A DNA stretch of 64,000 bases, taken from the NCBI RefSeq assembly GCF_031453555.1, contig NZ_JAVIZM010000001.1, positions 2,301,001 to 2,365,000 of the forward strand. The letters are read 5' to 3'. The notes below the pieces were generated by a model, which had not been told where the DNA came from, made no database searches, and saw only the letters and a list, made by a program, of their open reading frames with translations. A program made the position numbers and the translations under genes. Positions 17,768 through 27,178 of the stretch are shown piece after piece; positions within the stretch are counted from its first letter, which is position 1; every line of letters begins with the position of its first letter. This DNA comes from Bacillus sp. SLBN-46. GTDB taxonomy: Bacteria; Bacillota; Bacilli; Bacillales; Cytobacillaceae.

Positions 17768-17784
17768 TTGGCACGAAACTTGCA
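17768..17784 (+). promoter_or_regulatory. Sigma-54 (SigL) -24/-12 promoter of kamA
   Basis: TTGGCACGAAACTTGCA matches the consensus TTGGCAC-N5-TTGCA completely. GG and GC are correctly spaced, and the start would fall about 25-30 bases before the kamA start codon. Confidence 0.92.
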
Positions 17785-17819
17785 TATTATTTAGTAAAGC
17801 CAGATAGGGGGAAATGAAT

Positions 17820-19250
17820 ATGAAGCAATTCCTATATAAACCAAGCAGATACTGGAAGGATATAGAACTTTGGAAAGATGTAACAGAAGAGCAATGGAAC
17901 GATTGGCTCTGGCAACTAACAAATACGATTCGAACTTTAGATGACCTTAAGAAAGTAATCAATTTAACTCCAGAAGAAGAAGAGGGGGTACGAATTTCAA
18001 CAAAAACAATCCCTTTAAATATTACACCTTACTATGCATCATTAATGAACCCAGATGACCCACGTTGTCCAATCAGAATGCAATCAGTCCCTATATCAAA
18101 AGAGATTTATAAAACAAAATATGATCTTGAAGACCCTCTGTATGAAGATGAAGATTCACCTGTCCCTGGATTAACTCACCGCTATCCCGATCGTGTTCTC
18201 TTTCTTGTCACCAATCAATGTTCGATGTATTGCCGTTATTGTACGAGGAGGCGCTTTTCAGGACAAATTGGAATGGGTGTTCCCAAAAAACAGCTGGATG
18301 CCGCCATTAACTATATTAGGCAAACACCAGAGGTACGTGATGTATTAATATCTGGCGGTGATGGGTTATTAATAAATGATAATATTTTAGAATATATCCT
18401 TAAGAATTTACGAGAAATTGACCATGTAGAAATAATTAGAATAGGGACTCGTGCACCTGTTGTTTTCCCACAACGAATTACTGAGAACCTTTGTAACATT
18501 CTAAAGAAGTATCATCCAATTTGGTTGAATACCCATTTTAATACATCTATTGAGATTACAGAAGATTCTAAGAGAGCTTGTGAAATGCTTGCCAATGCAG
18601 GTGTTCCTGTTGGTAACCAGTCTGTAATTCTAGCAGGCATTAATGACAGTGTTCCAATCATGAAGAGACTCATGCATGACCTTGTAAAAATTAGAGTACG
18701 CCCATACTATATTTATCAATGTGATCTTTCAGAGGGCATTGGACACTTCCGGGCACCTGTCTCGAAAGGACTTGAAATTATCGAGGGACTCCGTGGGCAT
18801 ACCTCAGGATATGCAGTACCTACCTTTGTTGTTGATGCACCTGGTGGGGGTGGGAAAATTGCGTTACAGCCCAATTATTTAATTTCTCAAAGTCCTGAAA
18901 AGGTCGTCCTACGTAATTTTGAGGGTGTGATTACTTCTTATCCTGAGCCGGAAAACTACATCCCTGGGAGAGCGGAAGGCTATTTTAAAGAAATTTATCC
19001 TGAGATGGAAGAAAAAAGATCTGTTGCGGGTATTGCTGGTATTATGAATGATCAGCATTTTAATCTTGTTCCAGAAGGCCTAACAAGACTAAACCGCCGT
19101 AAAGATTACAATCAAGATCCTACACATACTTCATTAAAGGATAAGCGGGGTAAACGAGATGAATTAAAAGAAAAAAAATTCAAAGCGGTTACCCAAAAGG
19201 AAAACGGAAGCAGTGAAACGCAACCTATTGTAGATGTTATGAAAGAATAA
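17820..19250 (+). CDS. kamA: L-lysine 2,3-aminomutase
   Basis: 476 residues. Radical-SAM enzyme with the cluster motif C-X3-C-X2-C (Cys134, Cys138, Cys141 in NQCSMYCRYCTRRR) and the PLP-binding region PGGGGKIALQPNY near residue 340; it interconverts L-lysine and L-beta-lysine. The C-terminal region past about residue 400 is longer and charged. ATG 17820 is 8 bases after AGGGGG; ATG 17814 is too close. Transcription should depend on SigL and the upstream activator. yokU, a small zinc protein, follows at 11 bases. Confidence 0.95.
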   Translation: MKQFLYKPSRYWKDIELWKDVTEEQWNDWLWQLTNTIRTLDDLKKVINLTPEEEEGVRISTKTIPLNITPYYASLMNPDDPRCPIRMQSVPISKEIYKTKYDLEDPLYEDEDSPVPGLTHRYPDRVLFLVTNQCSMYCRYCTRRRFSGQIGMGVPKKQLDAAINYIRQTPEVRDVLISGGDGLLINDNILEYILKNLREIDHVEIIRIGTRAPVVFPQRITENLCNILKKYHPIWLNTHFNTSIEITEDSKRACEMLANAGVPVGNQSVILAGINDSVPIMKRLMHDLVKIRVRPYYIYQCDLSEGIGHFRAPVSKGLEIIEGLRGHTSGYAVPTFVVDAPGGGGKIALQPNYLISQSPEKVVLRNFEGVITSYPEPENYIPGRAEGYFKEIYPEMEEKRSVAGIAGIMNDQHFNLVPEGLTRLNRRKDYNQDPTHTSLKDKRGKRDELKEKKFKAVTQKENGSSETQPIVDVMKE

Positions 19251-19261
19251 GAGGTGGGAGC

Positions 19262-19546
19262 ATGAAAATGGAATGTGAATGGTGTGCTAGTCCAAACGTA
19301 GATAGAATTGTAGACTCGGTATACTGGGAATTACCCGATGGGACGAGAGCAATCGAGATTTCAGAAACTCCTACCTATTTCTGTCGAGATTGTTCTATGA
19401 CTTACCAAAGTGAGGTAATAGTAAAGGAGATAGAAAATCACTTATTCTTAATTGATTGCAAACAGGTTACTAAAGTAATTACCTTTGAGGACTTAATGAA
19501 AATACCAAGGATGTTGAAAAGGAATTATTTTGATTTTTCCTCATAA
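19262..19546 (+). CDS. yokU: YokU family zinc-finger protein
   Basis: 94 residues with two CXXC pairs (CEWC near residue 5 and CRDC near residue 42), a YgiT-type zinc ribbon. Preceded by GAGGTGGGAG. It follows kamA closely, as in many bacilli, and may be co-transcribed; a role in regulating or assisting KamA is unproven. Confidence 0.82.
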   Translation: MKMECEWCASPNVDRIVDSVYWELPDGTRAIEISETPTYFCRDCSMTYQSEVIVKEIENHLFLIDCKQVTKVITFEDLMKIPRMLKRNYFDFSS

Positions 19547-19625
19547 ATGTATAGGCTGGACGATACTGTGAGTATTCGTTATCATATATCACATAAGTGA
19601 ATTTCCATGGAAAGGCGTTTGTGTG

Positions 19626-19853
19626 ATGAGTAAATCCTTTTATCATTTTTTAATGAAATATAGACATCCGGCACCAAAAGATCATATTAGTTTATTTGCA
19701 AACCATGCCTATATGGACCATAGCTTTCCGAAATCCTCAAAGGATTACCACGAACTCAGTTCCTACTTAGAACTAAATGGTCAATATTTAGAGTCAATGT
19801 CTATTTTTGATGAGGCATGGCAGCTTTATATTAATGCTGAAAGCAAAAATTAA
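19626..19853 (+). CDS. yozE: YozE family (SAM-like fold) protein
   Basis: 75 residues: SFYHFLMKYRHP start, DHISLFANHAYMDHSFPK middle and SYLELNGQYLESMSIFDEAW end match the YozE_SAM_like family of small bacillar proteins. Unknown role. AAAGG lies about 10 bases upstream of ATG 19626. Same strand order as kamA-yokU-yozE in B. subtilis. Confidence 0.85.
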   Translation: MSKSFYHFLMKYRHPAPKDHISLFANHAYMDHSFPKSSKDYHELSSYLELNGQYLESMSIFDEAWQLYINAESKN

Positions 19854-19863
19854 ACAGGTGGAA

Positions 19864-19896
19864 GAAATCGCTTCTTTATATAGAGGCGATTTTTTC
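19864..19896 (+). terminator. Terminator after yozE
   Basis: AAATCGCTTCT and AGAGGCGATTT pair with one mismatch-type pair; T tract follows. Confidence 0.8.
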
Positions 19897-19986
19897 ATTT
19901 TACAAATGGTATGCGCGATATCGATTCCGATGCATATACTATTGTAATTAAAATTCACGACTTAGCATTTGAGGGGATGGGAGGAC

Positions 19987-20682
19987 ATGGCAAAACGGAG
20001 AAAACCGAAGTATAAGATCGGTGATACGGTCGTGATTACCATATATGGTACGGTTGGCAGGGTAACAGATGTAAAATGGCTCGATGGAAAATATGTTTAT
20101 GAAGTGAACAAGAGTGATGGATTGTTCCTTGAATCGGCCTTACAAATGCTATCAGAATATGATGGTACTGTTGTGGAACAGGAGCAAATTGATATTGAAT
20201 ATAAGTTTTTTTTCGGTGATTTAGTTCAGGTAAGCGGTTATGGTGCTGATTTATTTAAAGTTGTCGGCTTTCGGACAGAAATTTGGCGCTATAAAGAAGA
20301 CGCCTGGGAAGATGTTATTTATGAGCTTTCAAGGGTAAGTGACGGTGAATGGCTGGAGGCAGGAGAAGAGGAACTAACACTAGTAGCGGACGCTGAAAGT
20401 GCAGATACATTTATACAAAAATTGGGTCTTTTATACTTAGTAAATAAACAGGATCAAGCAGTAAAAAATACAAACTTAAAAAATTTAATAAGAAAAGCAG
20501 AGTTTGAAGAAATAGAAAGAAAAAAAGAAAAGAAAGAACTCATTGATAATCTCTTAGATATATTTAATGATTATCGGATCCTATATGAATTGTTTCATGA
20601 CCAAGAATACTACCAAGTTATGCGGGTCATTCTTAGAAAATTAGAAAGTCTGGTAAATAATGATGGCAAAAGCCCTGTATAA
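19987..20682 (+). CDS. yodN: YodN-like protein
   Basis: 231 residues. The N terminus (KYKIGDTVVITIYGTVGRVTDV) is a small beta-barrel of KOW/SH3-like type and is followed by a second similar barrel (FGDLVQVSGYGADLFKVVGF); the C-terminal third is a charged helix. I assign YodN by position between kamA/yozE and yozD and by the opening sequence; no function is known. ATG 19987 is used; the upstream TTG at 19969 lies before the ribosome binding site. Confidence 0.65.
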   Translation: MAKRRKPKYKIGDTVVITIYGTVGRVTDVKWLDGKYVYEVNKSDGLFLESALQMLSEYDGTVVEQEQIDIEYKFFFGDLVQVSGYGADLFKVVGFRTEIWRYKEDAWEDVIYELSRVSDGEWLEAGEEELTLVADAESADTFIQKLGLLYLVNKQDQAVKNTNLKNLIRKAEFEEIERKKEKKELIDNLLDIFNDYRILYELFHDQEYYQVMRVILRKLESLVNNDGKSPV

Positions 20683-20684
20683 TC

Positions 20685-20852
20685 CTACCACCTAGCTATT
20701 TCAAATAATAAATACAAAACAAAAGGAATTCCACCCCATTTAATTAGGAAAAACATCGTTTCCAATATTTTCTCAAATAGTTGGAGGGTAAGACTATCCT
20801 CCCGATTCACATCTTCAACCCATGCCTCTAACATCAATTGGAATTTAGACAT
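20685..20852 (-). CDS. Small hypothetical membrane protein
   Basis: 55 residues, on the opposite strand to its neighbours, ending two bases beyond yodN. The N-terminal half is soluble and acidic (EAWVEDVNREDS), the C-terminal half one hydrophobic helix (FFLIKWGGIPFVLYLLFEIA). GGGGTG lies 8 bases upstream of ATG 20852. No family recognised; a convergent gene pair with yodN. Confidence 0.65.
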   Translation of the reverse strand: MSKFQLMLEAWVEDVNREDSLTLQLFEKILETMFFLIKWGGIPFVLYLLFEIARW

Positions 20853-21041
20853 TGTTTTCACCCCATCGTTTTCTTTTTACTAATCCTATGCTTGTCCAAG
20901 CGATAAAAGACATGTTTTTTTCATTGAAACCTCTTTATTCAATTTCAGTGAAGAGAACTGGTTTATAGGTAACTGCTTTCCAAAGTAAATAGCATGAAAA
21001 GGCCATGTACATCATACATTCTGTAAAAAGGGGGCGATGCT

Positions 21042-21215
21042 ATGAGAGAAATTGAAGTATTTATAGATACTGAAGAAATTGCCGAATTTTTCTTTCATGA
21101 GCTTGTAAAAAGGGGATACGTTCCTAGTGAAGAGGAATTAGAGGAATTAGCCGATATTACTTTTGAATATTTAATTGAAAAGAGTATTATCGATGAGGAA
21201 GTACAGGATGATTAG
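21042..21215 (+). CDS. yozD: YozD-like small acidic protein
   Basis: 57 residues: MREIEVFIDTEEIAEFFFHE start, then LVKRGYVPSEEELEELADIT. Very acidic, helical, no membrane segment. It resembles YozD of B. subtilis, which lies next to yodN there too. AAAAAGGGGGCG precedes the start. Unknown role. Confidence 0.75.
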   Translation: MREIEVFIDTEEIAEFFFHELVKRGYVPSEEELEELADITFEYLIEKSIIDEEVQDD

Positions 21216-21271
21216 TAAACGAATATTTTAGGGAGAAATGAAATATTTTCTACCTTTATGATAAAAGAAGA

Positions 21272-21308
21272 CGAAAGCCGAGCATAGTGTGCTCGCTTTT
21301 TGTTTTTT
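21272..21308 (+). terminator. Terminator after yozD
   Basis: AAAGCCGAGCA pairs with TGCTCGCTTT with one bulged C; T-rich tract to about 21308. Confidence 0.72.
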
Positions 21309-21395
21309 ATAGACTAAATGAAATATTTTTACCATCGTGAAACCTTGGTGAAGTTTCATCGTATTAAGGAGTATGAAGAAAAGGAGGAGGATTTA

Positions 21396-21569
21396 ATGTT
21401 TAAAAAAATCCTTAAATCAATTTTAAAAAGTAAGATGACTCACAAGTACGGTTCCTCAAGCGATGCATGGAAGAAGCATAAACATCATAAGCACAGTCAT
21501 TTAGGACATCAACACTATAAAAAGAAATATAAGAGCAGAAGTTCTATATCTAGTTTTTTTAGCAGCTAG
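21396..21569 (+). CDS. Small basic His/Lys-rich protein upstream of the kinase
   Basis: 57 residues from ATG 21396 behind a perfect AAGGAGGAGG site. The N terminus (FKKILKSILKSKM) is a basic amphipathic helix, the middle is KKHKHHKHSHLGHQHYKKK, and the end is serine-rich (SRSSISSFFSS). It is 14 bases before the kinase gene and probably in the same operon. No homologue recognised; the serine tail could be a phosphorylation target and the histidines could bind metal, both inferred. Confidence 0.7.
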   Translation: MFKKILKSILKSKMTHKYGSSSDAWKKHKHHKHSHLGHQHYKKKYKSRSSISSFFSS

Positions 21570-21583
21570 TAAGGTGTGTGTAT

Positions 21584-22372
21584 ATGCTTAGGAAATTTAC
21601 TTTATTTATTTCCAAGATGATGGAGAAGCCACTGCCTATTGATGAGGTTATTGCTGATCGATATATGGTAGTGGAGTATCTCGGAAGTGGAAGCTACGGA
21701 CATAGTTATTTAGTTTTTGATTTCTTAAGCAAACAGAATAAAGTATTAAAATCCCTTCGATATCATAAGAGAATAACCCAATCTGGAAGAAAGGGATTTG
21801 AACTAGAAAAAGAATTATTAAGCTCGATTAATCATCCAGGATTTCCTAAATATTTTGAGGACGGCACCTTTAAAAACATTCCCTATTATACAATGGAATA
21901 TATTAATGGTAAGAATTTTGAACAGCTTATTTTTCACGAAGGTAAGAAATTCACTGAAACAGAAGCTTTTAAGTTTGCAGATGAATTACTACAGTACATT
22001 GAATTCTTGCATGGCCATAACATCATTCATAGAGACATTCGCATTCCTAATGTAATTTTTGATGGAACGAGAATTCGCCTGATAGATTTAGGATTAGGAA
22101 GGTATCTTAAACCGAAAGATGGAGATCCACAAAAAATAGAAGATGTTAGGAAGCAAATTAACTACCAAGCAGATTTTTATGGGCTTGGCCATTTTCTTTT
22201 GTTTCTCCTATATTCGAACTTTACTTTCGAAGATGACAGGAAGGAAAAAAGCTGGGAAGAAGAACTAGATATCACAGTAGAAGCAAAACAAATCATTAGA
22301 AGGCTCTTGCAGATAGAATCCGCGTATGATCAATGCGCACAAATAAGAGCTGATATAAAAAATTTCATTTAA
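21584..22372 (+). CDS. Serine/threonine protein kinase-like protein
   Basis: 262 residues with a eukaryotic-type kinase fold: glycine loop GSGSYGHSY (about residue 34), ATP lysine in KVLKSL, catalytic HRDIRIPN and metal-binding DLG in place of DFG. The HRD Lys two positions on is replaced (HRDIRIPN, not HRDLKPEN), a change seen in some active bacterial kinases. No membrane or PASTA region. It lies between a small His-rich peptide and spo0M, 17 bases before spo0M, indicating a shared operon. The gene resembles the YbdM-type bacillar kinases; substrate unknown. ATG 21584 lies 7 bases after AAGGTG. Confidence 0.82.
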   Translation: MLRKFTLFISKMMEKPLPIDEVIADRYMVVEYLGSGSYGHSYLVFDFLSKQNKVLKSLRYHKRITQSGRKGFELEKELLSSINHPGFPKYFEDGTFKNIPYYTMEYINGKNFEQLIFHEGKKFTETEAFKFADELLQYIEFLHGHNIIHRDIRIPNVIFDGTRIRLIDLGLGRYLKPKDGDPQKIEDVRKQINYQADFYGLGHFLLFLLYSNFTFEDDRKEKSWEEELDITVEAKQIIRRLLQIESAYDQCAQIRADIKNFI

Positions 22373-22389
22373 TTTAGGAGGAGAATTGT

Positions 22390-23160
22390 ATGTCTTTCTT
22401 TGACAAAGTATTTGCTAGCGTAGGTATTGGTGCTGCATCAGTGGACACAAAACTAGAAAAAGACACTTATATGCCTGGAGAAACAGTACAAGGGGTTGTT
22501 GAAATTAAGGGTGGAAAGGTTGAACAGCAAATAGATGAGATTTATCTTTCACTCAATACAACTTATTTAAAAGAGTCAGATGATCGAAAATATAACGTAA
22601 CTGCTACCATCGACCGATTTCGTCTAACTACACCTTTTACAACCAGGTCCAATGAAAGAAAGGAAATTCCGTTTACCTTCCAGTTGCCGTATGATACACC
22701 ATTATCTATTGGCAGGTCAAAAGTGTGGGTAACAACAGGACTGGATATAAAAGGCGGGGTGGACCCGAGTGATAAGGATTATTTAAAGGTAATTCCTAAT
22801 CAATTAATGTCTGCTGTTTTTAACGCGGTAGATAATTTAGGCTTTAGAATTAGAGAAGCGGACTGTGAAGAAGCACCACGACGCTTACGAGGCAGGTTAC
22901 CCTTCGTTCAAGAATTTGAATTTGTCCCAACATCAGGGCTATTTCGTGGTAAATTAGATGAGTTAGAAGTGGTGTTTTTATCTTCAGGTAATGGCACACT
23001 AGATTTGATGTTCCAAGTGGATCGACGTGCAAAGGGACTTTCAGGATTATTCTCAGAAGCGATGGGAATGGATGAAACGAACGTAAGATTAACTGTATCT
23101 AACGCAGATATCCCTAATTTACAACAAAAAATCCAGAGTGTAATACAAAGATACTCATAA
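22390..23160 (+). CDS. spo0M: Sporulation-control protein Spo0M
   Basis: 256 residues, starting MSFFDKVFASVGIGAASVDT. Spo0M is an arrestin-like beta-sandwich protein that influences sporulation in B. subtilis. The start follows GGAGGAGAATTGT. It is 17 bases downstream of a protein kinase gene, suggesting that the kinase acts in the same process, which is inference. Confidence 0.93.
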   Translation: MSFFDKVFASVGIGAASVDTKLEKDTYMPGETVQGVVEIKGGKVEQQIDEIYLSLNTTYLKESDDRKYNVTATIDRFRLTTPFTTRSNERKEIPFTFQLPYDTPLSIGRSKVWVTTGLDIKGGVDPSDKDYLKVIPNQLMSAVFNAVDNLGFRIREADCEEAPRRLRGRLPFVQEFEFVPTSGLFRGKLDELEVVFLSSGNGTLDLMFQVDRRAKGLSGLFSEAMGMDETNVRLTVSNADIPNLQQKIQSVIQRYS

Positions 23161-23273
23161 TATACAAAAAATTGGCTTCTCGACAAAAATAGTTAGTATT
23201 CTACAGAGGATTCGACAAGGTCTACATCTAATTATTAGAATAGAAAATAAATTCTAATAATTGGAGGTACAAG

Positions 23274-23582
23274 ATGATCAGAGTATTAACGAGAAAGCCC
23301 TGTATTAAATATGATGTGACGATCTTTCAAACTCCAAAGTACCGTGAAAATAAAGGTTATAAACAGGTCTATAGAACGACCATTCCTGCTGCTGGCCGCG
23401 AACAATGCTTGGAAGAAACCTTTAGTCGCTTTAATGTTACTGACAGAATACCTTCAAATTATAAAGGAAGATTTCTCTCGACCGGTGACATTATATTAAT
23501 TGATGAGGGGCGAGGCGGTCAGCACTATTATCAGTTACAAACTGGCGGATGGACCCCAATTAATAGAATAATGATACGTTAA
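23274..23582 (+). CDS. yodL: YodL-domain protein
   Basis: 102 residues: KYDVTIFQTPKYRENKGYKQ, CLEETFSRFNVTDRIPSNYKG and STGDIILIDEGRGGQHYYQL are the conserved blocks of the YodL domain. In B. subtilis YodL is a sporulation-time protein that alters cell shape through MreB when over-produced. Located before deoD as in B. subtilis. Preceded by TTGGAGGTACAAG. Confidence 0.85.
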   Translation: MIRVLTRKPCIKYDVTIFQTPKYRENKGYKQVYRTTIPAAGREQCLEETFSRFNVTDRIPSNYKGRFLSTGDIILIDEGRGGQHYYQLQTGGWTPINRIMIR

Positions 23583-23614
23583 AAACCTAAGGGAAACACC
23601 TTAGGTTTATTTTT
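23583..23614. terminator. Terminator between yodL and the small basic protein
   Basis: AAACCTAAG and CTTAGGTTT form a perfect stem; T run follows. Shared by convergent genes. Confidence 0.82.
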
Positions 23615-23616
23615 AC

Positions 23617-23745
23617 TTAGCTTTTTCTACCACCATCTGCGCGGTTCTCTTTTGCATGTGCTTCGTGCTCTGCCACAATCGCCTCGGCTGGAATATGATT
23701 ATTTTTCTTTTGACCATTTATGCGGCTTCTATGTTTTTTTCCCAT
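23617..23745 (-). CDS. Small basic hydrophilic protein, spore-type
   Basis: 42 residues (MGKKHRSRINGQKKNNHIPA onward), Lys/Arg/Asn-rich, ending NRADGGRKS. A perfect AAAGGAGG site lies upstream of ATG 23745. Such small basic proteins are typical of late sporulation (SASP-like and Ypz-type) but I cannot assign a family. Confidence 0.62.
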   Translation of the reverse strand: MGKKHRSRINGQKKNNHIPAEAIVAEHEAHAKENRADGGRKS

Positions 23746-23897
23746 TATCATACCTCCTTTTACATCTAAAGATAGCTTCCCACAAATCAGAAAAAACATA
23801 ACTATTTCTCAGAAGTGTTTTTCAATAAAAACGGTTTATGATATATTGTCTATGGTACGGAGTGAAACGTACTTATTTTGATTGGAGGTTAAATTTA

Positions 23898-24599
23898 ATG
23901 AGCGTACATATTGGTGCAAAAGAAAATGAAATTGCAGAAACGGTCTTGCTGCCTGGGGATCCGCTGAGAGCGAAATATATTGCAGAAACCTTTTTAGAGG
24001 ATGCTAAATGTTATAACGAAGTAAGAAATATGTTTGGTTACACAGGAACTTACAAAGGAAAAAGGATTTCAGTTCAAGGAACTGGAATGGGTGTTCCGTC
24101 TATTTCTATTTATGTAAACGAACTCATGCAAAGCTATAATGTGCAGAACTTAATAAGAGTAGGTACGTGCGGGGCGATCCAAAAGGATGTAAAAGTAAGG
24201 GATGTTATCCTTGCTATGACAAGTTCTACTGACTCGAATATGAATCGTCTAACTTTTGGACATGTTGATTTTGCACCTTGTGCCGATTTTGACTTACTTA
24301 AAAAGGCATATGATGCTGGAGTCGAAAAGGGACTTAATTTAAAAGTTGGGAATATCTTTACTGCAGATTCTTTTTATAATGATAATGCAGAACTTGAAAA
24401 ATGGGCCAAGTATCAGATTTTGGCCATTGAAATGGAAACGACAGCATTATATACGTTAGCAGCCAAATTTAATCGTAAAGCTCTTTCTGTGCTAACTGTT
24501 AGTGATCATATTCTAACAGGAGAAGAAACTACAGCAGAAGAAAGACAATTAACTTTTAATGATATGATTGAGGTAGCTTTAGAGGCTGCCACTAAGTAA
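23898..24599 (+). CDS. deoD: Purine nucleoside phosphorylase DeoD
   Basis: 233 residues. [25 protein letters not shown] and the [12 protein letters not shown] signature identify the hexameric DeoD-type phosphorylase that splits purine (deoxy)ribonucleosides with phosphate. ATG 23898 follows TTGGAGGTTAAAT. Own terminator follows. Salvage gene; next to yodL as in B. subtilis. Confidence 0.95.
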   Translation: MSVHIGAKENEIAETVLLPGDPLRAKYIAETFLEDAKCYNEVRNMFGYTGTYKGKRISVQGTGMGVPSISIYVNELMQSYNVQNLIRVGTCGAIQKDVKVRDVILAMTSSTDSNMNRLTFGHVDFAPCADFDLLKKAYDAGVEKGLNLKVGNIFTADSFYNDNAELEKWAKYQILAIEMETTALYTLAAKFNRKALSVLTVSDHILTGEETTAEERQLTFNDMIEVALEAATK

Positions 24600-24607
24600 T
24601 AAAGAAT

Positions 24608-24641
24608 ACAATGCCTCTTCCAAATAGGAAGAGGTATTTTC
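24608..24641 (+). terminator. Terminator after deoD
   Basis: AATGCCTCTTCC and GGAAGAGGTATT pair with one G-U; TTTTCTTTT follows. Confidence 0.85.
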
Positions 24642-24772
24642 TTTTATAAAAAGGAACTTAGGTCCCTGATGGAGAATTAAAATGTAAAACAAAAAAGGAA
24701 AATATGTGACTAATTAAATGATTATATTGATTTAAATAGGGTACAGGGTATAGTGCGAATGGGGTGTACGAA

Positions 24773-26968
24773 ATGAAAGAGCTACTCAAAGTTGATATTA
24801 CGGGAATGACATGTGCAGCTTGTTCAGCCAGGATTGAGAAGGTTTTAAATAAGGTAAATGGTGTTGAAGCAAATGTCAACTTGGCTTTGGAAACCGCATC
24901 CATTTCATATGATAAAGATTTAGTTTCAAGTAATGAAATCATTACAAAAATTGAAAACCTCGGATATGGTGCTCGTTTAGAAGAGGATCAAAGAGAAACA
25001 AAGCAACAATATAAAGAAGAGGAGATAAAGCATAAGAAGCGCATGTTTTCCCTTTCTGTGATATTGTCTTTGCCACTTTTGTACACTATGCTTGCCCATA
25101 TGCCAATGGATATTGGATTCCCAATGCCTGATGTGATGATGAATCCGTGGTTTCAATTGTTGTTAGCCACACCTGTGCAATTTTATATTGGGGGACCTTT
25201 TTATATGGGTGCTTATAAAGCACTTAAAAATAAGAGTGCAAACATGGATGTTCTTGTAGCTTTAGGTACATCCGCAGCCTATTTCTACAGTCTTGCAGAG
25301 GGCATTAAAACCATTAGCAATCCTTTTTATATGCCGCATCTATATTTTGAAACAAGCGCTGTTCTTATTACTTTAATTTTACTAGGAAAATTATTTGAAA
25401 CTTTAGCAAAAGGTAGAACAACTATCGCCATTTCTAAATTACTAAATCTTCAAGCAAAAGAAGCAACAGTTATAAGAGATGGTAAGGAATTTCAAATTCC
25501 AATTAAAGAAGTGCAAGTATCAGATTGGCTACTAGTGAAACCAGGAGAAAAAATTCCAGTAGATGGACAAGTTTTATTAGGGCAATCCTCAGTCGATGAA
25601 TCAATGATAACAGGCGAATCGATCCCAGTGGAGAAATCTGTGGGCGATTATTTAATAGGTTCGACGATTAATAAAAATGGAACGATAACGATGAAAGCAA
25701 CAAAGGTGGGAAAAGACACAGCTCTTGCGGGAATTATAAAGATTGTTGAAGAAGCTCAAGGATCAAAGGCACCCATTCAACGTATTGCTGATATCATTTC
25801 TAGCTACTTTGTACCAGTTGTTGTTTGTATTTCATTCGTGACTTTCTTAATTTGGTATTTTATAGTGAATCCCGGTGATTTTCCAACCTCTTTGGAAACG
25901 GCTATTGCTGTTCTTGTGATCGCCTGTCCATGTGCTCTTGGGCTGGCAACCCCCACATCTATAATGGTAGGAACAGGAAAAGGTGCAGAGATGGGCATCC
26001 TTTTCAAAGGTGGAGAGCATTTAGAAATTGCGCATAGGATAAACGCCATAGTCCTTGACAAAACGGGAACTATAACAAAAGGTCAGCCAGTTGTTACTGA
26101 TTTCATCGCATATAAAGAGGAGAAAAAGGTCCTTCAATATTTAGTTTCTGCTGAGAAATCATCAGAACATCCGCTTGCTGAAGCTATTGTTAAATATGGT
26201 ATGGAAAGACGATCCAGTACTCTCCCGGTCAAACGCTTTAAGGCTATTCCAGGTTATGGGATCGAGGCGAAAATAGGCGATGATGAAATATATGTGGGAA
26301 CTCGGAAGCTAATGGATTTAAAAGGTATTTCTTATACGGAAAAAGAAAAAGAATTACTTCAATTTGAAAACGAAGGTAAGACTGCCATGTACATTGCAAT
26401 TAATTCAACCATCATGGGACTTGTTGCAGTTGCTGATACAGTAAAAGAGACAGCTATGCTGGCAGTTACTCAACTATGCGAATTAGGCATCGAAGTTTAT
26501 ATGCTTACAGGGGATAATGAACGAACAGCAAAAGCCATTGCTTCTCAGGTGGGAATTACGAATGTTATTGCTGAGGTTCTCCCGGAAGAAAAGGCAAATC
26601 ATATAAAGGAACTACAGCATAAAGGAATGAAGGTTGCAATGGTAGGGGATGGAATAAATGATGCACCCGCTCTTGCAGTTGCTGATATCGGTATTGCCAT
26701 AGGTTCAGGTACAGATGTCGCTATTGAAGCAGCAGATATCACCATTCTAGGTGGAGAACTGTCATTGATTCCGAAAGCCATATCTTTAAGTAAAAAGACA
26801 ATGAAAAACATTCGTCAAAACTTGTTTTGGGCTTTGATCTATAACTCTGCAGGCATTCCAATTGCTGCTCTAGGATTATTAGCTCCATGGGTAGCTGGAG
26901 CGGCAATGGCATTTAGTTCTGTATCTGTCGTGACTAACTCCCTTCGTTTGAAACGAGTCAAAATATAA
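24773..26968 (+). CDS. copA: Copper-exporting P1B-type ATPase
   Basis: 731 residues. One N-terminal HMA domain (GMTCAAC near residue 12), then the P1B core: the TGES actuator motif, CPC in ACPCALG, phosphorylation motif [26 protein letters not shown] and the last-helix MAFSS typical of Cu+ (CopA) pumps; YN in the preceding helix. It should expel Cu+ from the cytoplasm using ATP. Unlike B. subtilis CopA it has a single HMA domain, and no copZ or csoR lies next to it. ATG 24773 is placed 8 bases after GGGG; GTG 24764 is an alternative. Confidence 0.92.
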   Translation: MKELLKVDITGMTCAACSARIEKVLNKVNGVEANVNLALETASISYDKDLVSSNEIITKIENLGYGARLEEDQRETKQQYKEEEIKHKKRMFSLSVILSLPLLYTMLAHMPMDIGFPMPDVMMNPWFQLLLATPVQFYIGGPFYMGAYKALKNKSANMDVLVALGTSAAYFYSLAEGIKTISNPFYMPHLYFETSAVLITLILLGKLFETLAKGRTTIAISKLLNLQAKEATVIRDGKEFQIPIKEVQVSDWLLVKPGEKIPVDGQVLLGQSSVDESMITGESIPVEKSVGDYLIGSTINKNGTITMKATKVGKDTALAGIIKIVEEAQGSKAPIQRIADIISSYFVPVVVCISFVTFLIWYFIVNPGDFPTSLETAIAVLVIACPCALGLATPTSIMVGTGKGAEMGILFKGGEHLEIAHRINAIVLDKTGTITKGQPVVTDFIAYKEEKKVLQYLVSAEKSSEHPLAEAIVKYGMERRSSTLPVKRFKAIPGYGIEAKIGDDEIYVGTRKLMDLKGISYTEKEKELLQFENEGKTAMYIAINSTIMGLVAVADTVKETAMLAVTQLCELGIEVYMLTGDNERTAKAIASQVGITNVIAEVLPEEKANHIKELQHKGMKVAMVGDGINDAPALAVADIGIAIGSGTDVAIEAADITILGGELSLIPKAISLSKKTMKNIRQNLFWALIYNSAGIPIAALGLLAPWVAGAAMAFSSVSVVTNSLRLKRVKI

Positions 26969-26986
26969 AAAAATCTATGAATTAAT

Positions 26987-27014
26987 GAAGAGGCTGACCA
27001 ATCAGCCTCTTTTA
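26987..27014 (+). terminator. Terminator after copA
   Basis: AAGAGGCTGA and TCAGCCTCTT pair around a short loop; T tract follows. Confidence 0.85.
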
Positions 27015-27178
27015 TCGTCTGTGAGATTTCTCTATTATTTTATTTCTTATTAATTTCATTAACTTTTCTTTGTTAATTTTAATAAAAAGATGTTATTCTA
27101 ATCACTAAGGGTTTGCTTTTTGCTTAAGACATTTGTTAATACTAGCTAGTACATATCTTATTTTTATGGTAAACGAAA

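Noticed and set aside
19602..19613. Perfect palindrome TTTCCATGGAAA before yozE
   Set aside because: Only 12 bp, no promoter at the right distance and no second copy seen; may be chance.
22850..23186. Overlapping minus-strand frames inside spo0M
   Set aside because: Shadows of spo0M with no supporting signals.
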